Positions 10,501 through 22,000 of a stretch of 64,000 nt of DNA are shown piece by piece. This stretch comes from Prevotella sp. (GTDB taxonomy: Bacteria; Bacteroidota; Bacteroidia; Bacteroidales; Bacteroidaceae). Under the pieces are notes generated by a model. It had not been told where the DNA came from. It saw only the letters and a list, made by a program, of their open reading frames with translations, and did no database searches. The position numbers were made by a program, and so were the translations under genes. Every line of letters starts with the position of its first letter. Within the stretch, counting starts at the first letter, position 1. The stretch spans positions 16,513 to 80,512 of the forward strand of contig JAFZUS010000028.1 in NCBI GenBank assembly GCA_017618275.1. The letters run 5' to 3'.

Positions 10501-13015
10501 CTTTGGTGGAGGTAATGCGGCAGATGTAAGTGGTCAAGTTAATGTGACCCTGACTAACGGTAAGGTTACAACAGGTGTATATGGTGGTTGTAATGATACT
10601 GGAAGCGTGGGTAAGGTGGTCATGAGTCTTACCGGTGGTACTGTGGGTGTCAATGGTACGACTACTAATGTTGTCTTTGGTGGTGGCTATGGTCATAGCA
10701 CAAGCACCACGGGCGATATAGGCATCACCCTTGGCGCTACCACCGTCTATGGCAACCTTTACGGTGGCTCGGCTCTCGGTAGCGTGAACGGCTCGGCTTC
10801 TAATACGACTACTCTTACCATTAATGGTAGCAATCTCCACGGCACTATCTTTGGCGGCGGCATGGGTACTGGCTCAAGCGACGATACCGATACCAGGGCT
10901 ACATCGAACGGCAAGGTGCAAATCGACTACAATACTGCCAACACCAACCTCACTGGCCTTTACGGAGGTGCCAACGTCAATGGTCATGTGGCAGGTGCTA
11001 TTACAGTAAACGTCAAAAACAATGTAGGTGCAGCAGCAGTTGGTGAAGAAAGCGATCCCGGATACGTGGCAGAGAATCGCATCGACATCTTTGGTGGTGG
11101 TTTTGGTGAGAATACCTCCACAGGAAGCAATGTTACTGTTAATATCGGTGATGATACAAATACTAGCCGCCCTATTGTTTATAGTGATGTCTATGGCGGT
11201 TCGTCAAAAGGTCAGGTGAACGATGCCACTGCACTTGATGCCAATGGGAAACCTACAAACACAACTATTGTTAATATCCTTTCTGGTACCATCAATGGTG
11301 ATATCTTCGGTGGCGGCCTCGGAGAAGCCAACGTTTATTCAGGAGAAACTTTGGTAACAGATAATAGTGCTAAAGGTCAGGTGAATGGTAATGTCGAGAT
11401 CAACATTGGTAAGGATAAGGATCCAACTACAACTACTCCTAATCCCGCGAGAATTATTCAACGCGGTGAAGGTGATGAGGAGGAAGAAGATGAAGACCCC
11501 TACATAGGTTTTGCCACTATTAACGGATCTGTTTATGGCTGTAACAATACGAATGGTTCGCCAAATGGTACTGTGACGGTGAATATTTATAGGACAGCTC
11601 ACACTCCAACAGATGAGGCCGGATATCCAGGAGATGACGCGACTTATGCCATTGCGAACGTCTTTGGTGGCGGCAACATGGCTGACCAAAGTTCTACGAA
11701 CAACAAAACCAAATGTAAAGTGCATGTGCATGGCTGCCATAATACCATCGAGAATGTCTATGGTGGTGGTAACGCAGCAGAGACACTTGGTGTAGTAACC
11801 GTGGTCGACGGTGGTCGTTTCGACCGTGTCTTCGGTGGTGGTAACGGTGAGGATACTCCTGCCGATATAACTTCCACAGGAACAAGTCTGATAATCCATG
11901 GCGGAAATATTAAGCAACTCTTTGGTGGAAGCAATGAACAAGGCTCCATTAGTGGTGGTATGACCGTAACAGTGGATGCTGATGGCCCTTGCGCTGCAAC
12001 TCATATGCATATTGCCGATTTCTTCTGCGGCAATAACAGGGCTGACTTAACTTCCGATATTAATACAATTATCGGTTGCGGTACGAGTTTTGGCAATGTC
12101 TATGGCGGCTGTAACCTGGCCGACATCACAGGTAATGTGACTCTCACCATTATAGGTGGTAAAATGGATAACGTCTTTGGAGGCTCCAAAGGTGATTTGG
12201 CAAGTTTGAACGAAACTCTCAGCGAAACCGGCCATACAGACAAACCGGCTAATATCAGCGGTAATGTTACCCTCAACATCTATGGCGGTACGATAGGAAA
12301 CGCATTTGGCGGTTCAGATGTTTACGGAAATATTGATGGAACCATCACAGTCAATATAATAAACCTCATGGACGAAGAAACCGATGATTGCAAGTTCTCC
12401 GTGAATAATGTCTATGGGGCCGGTCGCGATGCGGCCTACACGCCAACCTTTACGCCGGATAGCGGCTCTGACCGTATTTCTCCTGTGGTCAACATCATTC
12501 ATGGTACTGTCTCCAAGAATGCTGAAGGCGATGGCACTGATGGTAATGTGTTTGGCGGTGGCTTGGGAAACGATGCCGTTGTTTCATCCAACCCGAAGGT
12601 CAATGTGGGCTATGACGCAAGCACCATGTCGGGCTACTTACCCGATGATGAAACACTTGAACTTTTTACGGGATATAGTTTGCCCTCAACTTATTCTGTC
12701 GAAGTCGAAGGTGATGTCTTCGGTGGCGGTGATGCTGCCCAAGTCAGTGGATATACAAACGTTACAATTAATGAAGGAACCATTAACCAGAGTGTCTTCG
12801 GTGGTGGTAATAATGCTGCTGTAACCGGGAATACGACGGTGAATCTGTACAATGGTACCATCGAAGGCGATGTCTTCGGTGGTGGTAACCAAGGTGTTGT
12901 AAATGGCAGTGCGACGGTCAATATACAGGAGGCACCAACTTCTGGCGGTAGTGGCTCAGGAAGTGGCTCAGGTAGTGGCTCAGGCGGTGACGAACCTGGC
13001 GGTGAAGAGCCTTAA
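7535..13015 (+). CDS. YGGG-repeat secreted protein, 1826 aa
   Basis: The signal peptide spans residues 1-29 (hydrophobic core TLLLTALLAGG, cut after SMAQ). The mature protein is built of dozens of units of about 25-45 residues with the pattern [VI]-[YF]-GGG-[NE]-x-A, then xVxG, then [ST]-x-[VT]-[VI]-x-I-x-GG-x-I. A second unit type, GCNN[LT]xGSP followed by VTVNIY[KR]T, recurs at about 7968, 9336 and 11539. Acidic stretches follow some units (9091-9120, 11467-11500). The protein ends with a Gly/Ser tandem tail and GGEEP. The regular spacing of valine and isoleucine between GGG turns would suit a beta-helix. No sorting domain or catalytic residue is seen. Signal peptide and start are almost the same as those of the downstream giant gene, which points to gene duplication. 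Confidence 0.85.
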   Translation: MTYMNRYRLIYTLLLTALLAGGSITSMAQVTIGGSVYGGGEGETTLVQGTVTVNIGKKVGTTLTGTATITGDVYGGSAKGRVNVTTDGTTSGTTSVNIYGCTSIRNVYGGGHGDNTPEAEIAADVYGPVTVTVEMAAGTIEEVFGCNNLYGSPKNTVAVIVDKTKAHTPAAGENPAVFAIQGVYGGGNLADYDASGAPTVTINDCASSVKDVFGGGNAAAVPATSVTVNGGIIDRVFAGGNGQVSAANVTGNASAVIHGGTINQIFTGSNTSGTIGGTPSLTIDKTGTCGMHLAEVYGGGNEAPSKAGNISIACTGGEGEGIGDVYGGANAADVGTEDNPSNITLNITGGSINRVFGGNNTSGTIYGTITVNVNWATGEGACGTNYLGSVFGGGNLASYTGSPAVNIINGTVSENVYGGGNQAGVGGSSVSIQGGSVLGGIYGGCNTSGTVTGDITVDILANVGASGTGNSVNIFGGGYGAATSTNGNVTVTIGKEDGTSTPTIYGDIYGGSALGNVNDDNDDDEDGSADDLTKIDFLNGILHGNIYGGGLGDKASLNSGEDTSHSDVEAKVYGQVEVNISSSTQTTGNCHIDLRDANIYGCNNTNGSPQDNVTVNIYKTAYNYSDYATGDKYTASYTQGEGDPDPAYAINQVFGGGNQADYEPAASTKKARVNIIGCNNTIRRVFGGGNAAAATGVATTISGGRFDYIFGGGNGEVSAANIGTGGIGLTVNSGIINHLFGGGNKNGLITGPMIVAVDNTGCSEDIKEFFAGANEATIGDSEHPVNLSTTIACGTVFDEVYGGSNLANIYGNVTLTINGGTIGTVYAGSKGRAEASGVTAQAANINGNTTLNIYGGAIGNAFGGSNINGNITGSIIVNMDWSESDCAQKSMGNIYGASNLATYTPTSASGNYPEVNIMHGTVTNSVYGGGKGETAVVTSCPKVTIGDNNEDHYAVVTENVYGGGDAAAVTGSTTVIYDDSHTSSQVAQLFGGGNAADVSGQVNVTLTNGKVTTGVYGGCNDTGSVGKVVMSLTGGTVGVNGTTTNVVFGGGYGHSTSTTGDIGITLGATTVYGNLYGGSALGSVNGSASNTTTLTINGSNLHGTIFGGGMGTGSSDDTDTRATSNGKVQIDYNTANTNLTGLYGGANVNGHVAGAITVNVKNNVGAAAVGEESDPGYVAENRIDIFGGGFGENTSTGSNVTVNIGDDTNTSRPIVYSDVYGGSSKGQVNDATALDANGKPTNTTIVNILSGTINGDIFGGGLGEANVYSGETLVTDNSAKGQVNGNVEINIGKDKDPTTTTPNPARIIQRGEGDEEEEDEDPYIGFATINGSVYGCNNTNGSPNGTVTVNIYRTAHTPTDEAGYPGDDATYAIANVFGGGNMADQSSTNNKTKCKVHVHGCHNTIENVYGGGNAAETLGVVTVVDGGRFDRVFGGGNGEDTPADITSTGTSLIIHGGNIKQLFGGSNEQGSISGGMTVTVDADGPCAATHMHIADFFCGNNRADLTSDINTIIGCGTSFGNVYGGCNLADITGNVTLTIIGGKMDNVFGGSKGDLASLNETLSETGHTDKPANISGNVTLNIYGGTIGNAFGGSDVYGNIDGTITVNIINLMDEETDDCKFSVNNVYGAGRDAAYTPTFTPDSGSDRISPVVNIIHGTVSKNAEGDGTDGNVFGGGLGNDAVVSSNPKVNVGYDASTMSGYLPDDETLELFTGYSLPSTYSVEVEGDVFGGGDAAQVSGYTNVTINEGTINQSVFGGGNNAAVTGNTTVNLYNGTIEGDVFGGGNQGVVNGSATVNIQEAPTSGGSGSGSGSGSGSGGDEPGGEEP
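12944..12991 (+). repeat. 12-bp tandem repeat coding Gly-Ser tail
   Basis: GGTAGTGGCTCA-type 12-bp units are repeated about four times near the end of the 1826-aa gene and encode a (GS)n linker before the acidic C-terminus. The unit length is a multiple of three, so copy-number change keeps the frame. Confidence 0.7.
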
Positions 13016-13058
13016 GGTGACTGATTCTCAGAAAATGGATAAAGTAACAGACAACGAT

Positions 13059-16000
13059 ATGGCATATATGACTAGATACAGACTGATATATACTTTGTTG
13101 CTGACAGCCTTGCTGGCTGGCGGAAGCATCACTTCGATGGCGCAGACCACTGGCGTCAGAGTCAAGGGCAACGTCTATGGTGGCGGCAACCTGGCTGATG
13201 TGAAGACCAATACCGCAGTGAACATGAGCACCGGTACGGTAGAAAAAAACGTGTTCGGTGGCGGCAAGGGCAAGGCCGACAATTTTACATGCGATAAAGC
13301 CATGGTGGGAATTGGAATTAATGATGATGGCGTAACATTAGTTTCAGGCACAGGTGAAAATGCAATTTACACTCTTAAAGATGGTGGAACGACCGTCACC
13401 ATCACTAATGGTAGGGTGAAAGGTGATGTCTATGGTGGCGGCGAGATAGGCCGCGTGGAACGAAATACTATAGTGACGATAGGAGAAGAAGGGAATACGA
13501 CTTTGACACCTATCGTCGAAGGTCACGTGTTCGGTGCCGGCAAAGGCTTAGAGACACATGGATATTCTGCTTTGGTACGCGGTAACGCAACAGTCACTAT
13601 TCAGGGCCAGGCCGAGGTATGGCAGAACGTCCATGGCGGAGGCGAGAAGGCTTCAGTAGGCAGGTATTATGTTGCTCAAACGCAACCAGACGCAGATGCA
13701 TATCATGTTCGTATAGGAATGCCGTGTTATTTGAAAGCCGGCGGTAAATGTACTGTCAATATTCTGGATGGTGCTACAATCGGAAAAGAAGTCAACACAG
13801 GTGATGTCTATGGTGCAGGTCAGGGAATCAAGCCAGATTATAGGGAAACTGATGATGCGGTTACTGGTAAGAAAAGATCAAAACGTATGATGCCCCATGT
13901 TGAGTATGCTTCAGGAATTGGTCATAATCCAGATGATGAAGGAACGACTTGGGATTATTATGTTGATGATGAAGGGCACCAAGATACCAGATATGTCTGG
14001 GAGTATTTTACTGGTTCTACTGGTCCAAATGATTACCTTCTGTTTGTTGAGACGCTGGCTCGAGCCTCTGAGACCGATGTTGTCATTGGCGGAAAAAGGG
14101 TTGACGCAAGCACTATCACAACTTCTTCCGGGTCTCCAACCGTCAAGGGTACTGTCTATGGCGGCAGCGAGAGTGGTTTTGTGTATTATGGCACTTTAGT
14201 AAATATCCCGAATGGCACTGTTAAAGGTGATGCCTTTGGCGGTGGAAAAGGACTTGACTCATATTCAGAAGCCGGTCGAGTAAGGAGGAATACCAACCTC
14301 ACTGTCAATGGTGGCACTGTTGAGGGCAATGTCTATGGCGGCGGAAGTTTGGGTGATGTGGGTTATATCACGAAGAATTTCACCAACTATAACCATACAT
14401 GGAAACAGAACAATGGCGAAACACCCAACGCCTCTCACAATAACAGCCCCTCTGCACCTGCTACAAACACAGGAGTATGTAATGTCACGATTTCTAATGG
14501 TAGTACGATAGGTATCAATGGAACTGTTTCATCTGAGCATGGCAATGTATTCGGAGCGGGCAAGGGTAAGGATGATACCTGGTGGTGTGAGAAAGCCATG
14601 GTGTTCGCAACGAATGTAAATGTCAGTGGTGCCAGCACGAAAGTGTATGGTAGCGTCTTCGGCGGCGGAGAGATCGGCCGCGTGGAAGATGATGCGAAGG
14701 TGACGATAGGAACCTCAGGAGGATCAGATGCTCCCAACATCACTGGCAGCGTGTTTGGTGCCGGCAAGGGCTTAGCGACGCACGGCTACTCAGCACTGTT
14801 GCGTGGCAACACAGAAGTCACTGTTCAGGGCGGCGCAACGGTTGGACACAGTGTCTATGGTGGCGGTGAAATCGCTACGGTGGGCAGATATGTAGTTGTC
14901 AATGGCGTACCGACCGAGCCGGACGGCGGAGGAGATTGTACTGTCACTATTAAGGACAATGCCGAAATCGCAGAAGACGTGTTTGGTGCAGGTCAGGGAG
15001 TGGATCCAACTACTTATAGAGCTTCTGGTGAGGATAGATCCAAACGTATGATGGTCTATGATTCGGGACGCGATTATGCTGGTGGCCCTTATGAATGGGA
15101 ATATATTACAACTTATGGCACATCCTATGACGGACCCAAATATGTTTGGGAGTATTTCACAGAGGCCCAATATCGTACGTTCCTTGAAACACTTGCTTTA
15201 GCCAGCGATACCGAAGTTGAAATCGGTGGAACGTCAGGCAAAACGACCAAGGTCAATGGCTCCGTCTATGGCGGTAGCGAGAGCGGTTTCCTGCAGCGCC
15301 ATACTCAGGTGACAATTAAGGACTACTGCGAGATTGGTACGACAAGTGGCACGACAGGCGGTAACGTATTTGGCGGTGGAAAAGGTCTTGCGGGATATGA
15401 TGCAGGAGGTCGAGTGAGTGGATATACCGATGTCACTATCAGTGGCGGTACCATGTATGGTTCTGTCTATGGCGGTGGCGAGAATGGTATCGTCAAAGGT
15501 GGTGTGAAGGTCAATATGAATGGTGGTACGGTCAACAAAGATGTCTATGGCGGCGGTGCCTTGGCCGACACGAACACAGGCAACGGAAGCGACTACATCG
15601 CGGTTCCCGAAATTCCAAGTAATCCTAAAAATGCTGGCCTTTATGAGAAAACATACGTATCAGCAGGCTCAGGTACGGCTGTTGCTGGTACGACGTATTA
15701 TGAATACAAGGATGGTAAGCATGTAGTTAAATCTGTAGCAGTGGGAGATCCATTAACCGATCTTTATGTAGTAGAATATACATCGACTACCAACGAAACA
15801 GTTGTTGCAAACAAAGCATATTATACTCAAACCCACCCAACTACCGTCAACCTGCTTGGCGGCACTATCAAGGGTGATGCCTACGGCGGTGGACTGGGAC
15901 AGAAGACGGGATTCTATAATTCTCAGAATCAAATTGCCGGGAGTGACATCCCTGCTGTGGTGAATGGTGACATCTATGTGAATCTTGGCAGTAATGGCAG

Positions 16001-19000
16001 TTCAACAGCAACTTCCTTCTATACCATTTACGATAATGCTGGCACAACCGATAAACCGATACAGGTGATTAAGAGCGGCCGCATATTCGGTTGCAACAAC
16101 CTGTTGGGCTCACCTCAGGGCGATGTGACGGTGACGGTCTGGAGAACCGTTGCTGGCAATGGTGGTACTAAAGTGAGGACAACTGCAGCAGCAAAAGCGA
16201 GCAATAAAACAATAAAAGAAAACTATCCGGATGATTATGAAAGTCATGGGTATGTAACTCCAACCTATGAAGTTGCTGCAGTCTATGGCGGTGGTAACTT
16301 GGCTCCATACGAGACAGTTGGCAAGAAAACTCACGTCATCATCAATGGATGTGATTTAACCAGCATTGAGACTGTCTATGGCGGTGGTAATGCCGCTGCC
16401 GTTCCTGAGACGGCTGTAGATGTCAATAGTTGCTATGAAATAGGTAGTTTATTCGGTGGCGGAAACGGTAAGGACAAATATAAAAAAGGAAATACCTGGA
16501 CGACGAACCTTGGTGCAAATGTTAATGGAAACGCCAACACCCTAATCTATGGCGGTACCGTGCATGAGGCATATGGTGGCAGTAACGAGAAGGGAACGAT
16601 CACTGGAAATGTCACTATTGACATTGCAGATAGTGGTCTTGACCCGGACGACCCCAACTACTGTGAACAGAACGTTGAGAAATTAGTCGGTGCCGGAAAG
16701 AATGCTGATGTCAATGGTGACCTGAAGATCATCATGGGTTGTAAACCAGAGACGAAAATCCCTCTTGTATACGGTGGTGCCGACAATGCCAACGTGAATG
16801 GCAATGTGGAACTGACCATCACCAGCGGTAACTTCGGCAAGGTGTTCGGTGGCAACAACGACGGTGGCAGCATCAAGGGTCACATCTTCCTGAATATTGA
16901 GGAAACAACCTGTATTCCTATCAATATAGACCATCTCTATCTCTGCGGCAACAATGCTGCCTATTCGCAATATGGGTATTATGTGAAGACAACACAAACC
17001 GAAGCTGGCACGGGTATAGGTGATCCCGATAATGAGATAGCTGAACTAACGGATGCTGGTAAGATCCAATTGGTTCCAAGGGAATCAGCAGATGATACCC
17101 ATAAGGCTGTGAAGAAATATGAATATGATGAGTCTGGCGGAGTGTCATGGGAGGTCTATTCGGGAGACGAAGGAGACAAATGTGAATACCCTGCGCCTAA
17201 TTTGAACGTCATCTCCTGTACCAGCATCGGTGAGGTGTTTGGTGGAGGCTATGGTGAGGATGCTACAGTATACGGCAACCCAAAGGTGAACATCAACATG
17301 ATTCCGGGTGCTCATGCCGATGAAATTGACCGCAATGGAGTAACAGGTAATAACCATGCCTTAGGAGCAATTGGCGCTGTATATGGCGGCGGTGATGCTG
17401 CTGCTGTCCATGGTAACACCACGGTAAATGTTGGTACGGCCACAACGGTTGATGTGTATGAGTTTGCTCAAGTGAGTGGTGAATGGAAATTGCAATATGG
17501 TACTGATGGGGTTACTCCCAAAATGCATACGGAAAATGTCGAGGGTGCCTATATCACTGGCAACCTTTATGGCGGCGGTAAATTGGCTGATGTCACAGGT
17601 AATACGTACGTGAATGTCTGTGCAGAACAAGTTGCAGTTCTAGACGCAAATGACGAACCTACTGGAGAATACACCTACAATATCGTCAATATTACGGGTA
17701 CAGATTATCAAGGTGTAATCATTGGCGGTAACGTGTATGGCGGCGGCGAGGGTTATGCAAAGATGGAAGCCGGAACAGCCGGAGAAGCATTCTTGTGCGC
17801 GAAAGCCATGATTGGCGTTGACGGTGAAGGTATAGCTCATCCTAATGGCGGAACGAATGTCGTTATTGCTAACGGTACCGTGGCAGGCAACGTCTATGGT
17901 GGCGGTAAGGTAGGCCGCGTTGAAAAGAACACGAAGGTGACGATTGGAATAGGAGAAGGTACAGGAACCAGTGAGGCCGCGAGTACACCTGTTATCGAGG
18001 GCAACGTGTTCGGTGCCGGTGCCGGTGTCGACACACATGGCTACTCTGCTCTGGTACGTGGCACAAGTACGGTCCTCGTAGAAGGTGATGCCAAGGTTCT
18101 GGGTAGCGTCTATGGCGGTGGCGAAAAGGCTTCGGTGGGCAGATATAAAGTTGTAGATGGTCTGCCTCAGGCATTGAATAATGCTTCAGCCCCCACCAGT
18201 GGATATTGCTACGTCACCATTCGGGGCTATGCCGAGATTGGTCCCGACGATATGGAAATGACAAAGGATGGTGGCCCCTCAGATGCAGGTCACGTCTTTG
18301 GTGCCTGCCAGGGAGTCCTGCCATACGATGGGGTTAATGACGGCGTACAGCCCTTCCACATGAATGGCCAACAAGTCCTGGATGCAAATGGCAAGTGGGA
18401 TGGCAAATCATGGGAAGATGAGGAGAAAAAATATCCTGTATATAATGCCAATGCAGTTTTAGATGCAGGTTACGCTAAGTTTATCAAGTCGTTGGCCTTA
18501 GCCACCCAGACTGAAGTAACCATCAGTGGAAATCCCTTCATCAAAGGTTCCGTCTACGGTGGCAGCGAGAATGGTTATGTACAGTATGATACCCATGTAA
18601 CGATATCGGGCGGTCAAATTGGTAACGGCTATGTACAGATGAAAGATGACGGAACAAATCTGGATACCAAACGTAGCGTTAATCGTCGCTATACTGCTAA
18701 AGAGTGGGCAGATGGACGTTTGTTCGCTGAAAGTGATCCTGACTATACTGCTGGTACAGATACAGAGTTGGAAGGTTTAGTTTCTCCAGATGCTTCTACT
18801 CACTATTATACCTCTTCTTTGCCAGAATGTGCAAGTTGGCCGTATGGAGAAAACATAGGTACGGCTGAAAGCCCACAGATGATTTATGCTCCTTACGACA
18901 AATTTGCTCAGACAACATCAGGGAATGAGGAAAAATATGAGGGTGGAAGCACTACTCACGGTGGTCGTCGTATGGGTTCCGACGGTCATACTTTCTACGG

Positions 19001-22000
19001 CAACGTGTTTGGCGGCGGCTCGGGCTACTATCCTTACAAGCCGGGCAGATGGTTTGAGGATGCTGGTGCCGTCTATGGCAATACTTACCTGACGATTACC
19101 GGCGGACACATCCTGACCAGTGTGTACGGCGGTAATGAGATGACTGATGTGGGTAAATATGATGCCAACGACAACCTCAAACTCGTCTCAGGAGGTACCT
19201 GTTATGTCACTATGATAGGTGGCACTATCGGTGTGCCACGCACGTTGGGGCAGATTCAGGCTCACCCCGTCACTTGCTACCTCTTCGGAGCTGGAAAGGG
19301 TGACCAACGTGTCTTCTTCAACAAGTCGACCAATGTGGGTAATGCTGTCATTCATATCTCTGATGATGCCAGAATCTACGGCTCCGTCCTTGGCGGTGGT
19401 GAGGATGGTCACGTCATGAAGGATGTGACACTGAACATCGGTGGCACCGTACTACCAACAGCAGTCTCAGGCAACTCAGCATTAACTTCTGTATTTACTG
19501 GTGTATCGCTGGTTGGCAGTAAGACCGTGGATGAAGTAAATTATCCGTACATCGGCACCTGGGGCACCTCCTACGTCGATGGTAACGTGTTTGGCGGAGG
19601 GCGTGGCTTCGGTGGTGACGCTTATACTGCTGGTAATGTGGCGGGCAGTGTCACGATGAAAATCATGGGCGGTTCAATTCTCGGTTCCGTCTATGGTGGT
19701 GGACGACTTGGTTCTGTGGGTTATGGTCTCTTCGACGCAAAGACGACATCAGGTGCTGATATGCCGGGCTATGGCGAGATGCGCCCCGACAATACGACTG
19801 AGAGTTATAGCGGTAGTAGCGGTTCTTTGGCCAATTTCAAACGCGGCTATGTTGACATAGAAATCAGTGGCGGTACCATTGGTAATGACCATGAATACCT
19901 CTATGTTGCTCCTAACACCAGTGCTGCTGATTTGGCAACTTTGAAGACAAACAATTACATGCCCAACACCGAGTTTGAACTTGTCAAAGATGCCAATAAT
20001 AATGATGTCTACCGTCTGAAGCATACCAAAGGTGGCAATGTCTTTGCAGGAGGTATGGGACGCCGCTTACAGTTGGATAACTCAACCCCAATCTCTAGTA
20101 TTGACTGGATGAAGTTGGGTAATGTCAAGCAGACCAAGTTGAAGATAACTGGTGGTACTATCAAGAGCAATGTCTATGGTGGCGGTGAACTTGGAGCCGT
20201 GACACATGCCAATGGAAGTACCACTGAGGGTGGTAAAACTGAAATTGAGATTAGTGGTACGGCAATCATTGGATCAGAGGTCAAGGAAACTGTCACAATT
20301 CCCGCTACGGACACTACCCCTGCTTCTACACAAAACATCGTCCGCTATACCTTCGGTAGCGTCTATGGCGCTGGTATGGGTAGTGAGGACGACACATCCA
20401 CTGAAGAGAAGATTGGTGGTCGCGTGGAAGGCAGCACCAAGATATCCATGTCGGGCGGTACAGTGAATGCCAGTGTCTATGGCGGTGGTGAGTTGGCCGT
20501 CGTGCAGGGTAGTCATACTATTAAGGACTACGAAGACAATACCAAGACTGTAAATGTAGGTACTGAAATTAACATCAGCGCAGGAACCATTGGCTACGAT
20601 CAGGACGGTTTCGGTGGTGCTACGATGGGTAATGTTTATGGTGCCGGTAAAGGTAGCCTCAATACGCCTAAGGCCGGTCTCATCATGAACAACACCAGAA
20701 TCAAAATCACTGGCTCGCCCACCATCTACCATAATATATATGGTGGCGGCGCGTATGCCTCGGTGGGTACCTTCACTTTCGATACGAACGGACCAACCAT
20801 AACCAATGAGACCACAGGCACTGGTAAGGCTGAGGTGATTATCGAAGGTGGTACCATTGGCATCAACGGCCATGAGAACGGTATGATCTTCGGCTCATCG
20901 CGAGGCGATGTGGCTAAGCCTGACGCATCAACCGAGAAAGACCCGAACAACAAGTTAGCGTGGGTACTCGACACCCATGTAGTCATTGGTACTAAAGATA
21001 GTAATACTGGACCACAGATTAGGGGGTCTGTCTACGGCAGTGGCGAGAACGGCCATGTGCTGAACAATACCACAGTCGACATTCATAGCGGCACCATCGG
21101 CATTGATAATGACACCCAAAAAGCATTTGACATCACCTCTAACGGCGTGACCTACAACGGTGCAGAATACCCCTCTCGCGGTAATGTCTACGGCGGTGGT
21201 TGCGGTACGGATACCTACTCTATCACGACTGACACAGGCGACGATGCCGGTACCAAATACTATTTCAACCCGACGGCTGGCATCGTGCGTGGCAATGCCA
21301 CAATCAATATGGATGGCGGCAAAGTGGTGCGAGCCATCTATGGTGGCGGTGCCATGGGCTCGATAGGCAAGTATCACAGGAAAACTGCTACCACAACGAA
21401 CCTTTATGTGCCAGAACCGATGGAAAGCTGTGAGCCAAACACTGGCTTATGCACTATCAACATCAGCCGCGGTCAAGTTGGTCCTGACAATTTGAAGGCG
21501 AACCTCGATGCCGGCAATGTGTTTGGTGCTGGACGCGGTGAGATACACAACACTGTGGAGTATCCTAATCTCGAAAGACTCGTCTATACCAACAACACCA
21601 TTGTGAACGTCAGTGGCACAGCAGATGTCAAAGGTTCCGTCTATGGCGGTGGCGAGACAGGTAACGTGCTGAATAATACGGAAGTGAATGTCTGTGCCCA
21701 GAAACAAACGAGTGGTACGACTGTTACGTATACGGCTACTTCAGGAACTCCTACCATCGGTGGTAATGTCTATGGAGGTGGCAAGGGTAGTGCCGACAAC
21801 TTCAAGTGCGACAAAGCCATGGTGGGACTCGTTGACCAAGGCGTAGATGAAGACAACAATCTGCAACCTGGCGGAACGACTGTCAGAATCTTTAACGGTA
21901 CGGTAACAGGCAATGTCTATGGCGGCGGTGAGATTGCCCGTGTGGAAAGGAATACCGTAGTGGAGATAGGAGCAGCGACAGGAACCACTGCGCCCACTAT

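Noticed and set aside
10481-10840. Minus-strand frames inside the YGGG genes (also at 11339-12010 and 22137-22967)
   Set aside because: Repetitive GGT/GGC codons leave the reverse frames open; the peptides are Thr/Ile/Ser-rich shadows without start signals.
12903-13058. Upstream extension of the giant gene overlapping the 1826-aa gene
   Set aside because: The signal peptide at 13059 matches the paralog at 7535; the extension is a shadow of the Gly-Ser repeat region.
12903-13059. Frameshift fusion of the 1826-aa and 4330-aa genes
   Set aside because: The Gly-Ser repeat unit is 12 bp, so slippage keeps the frame, and the second protein has its own signal peptide.
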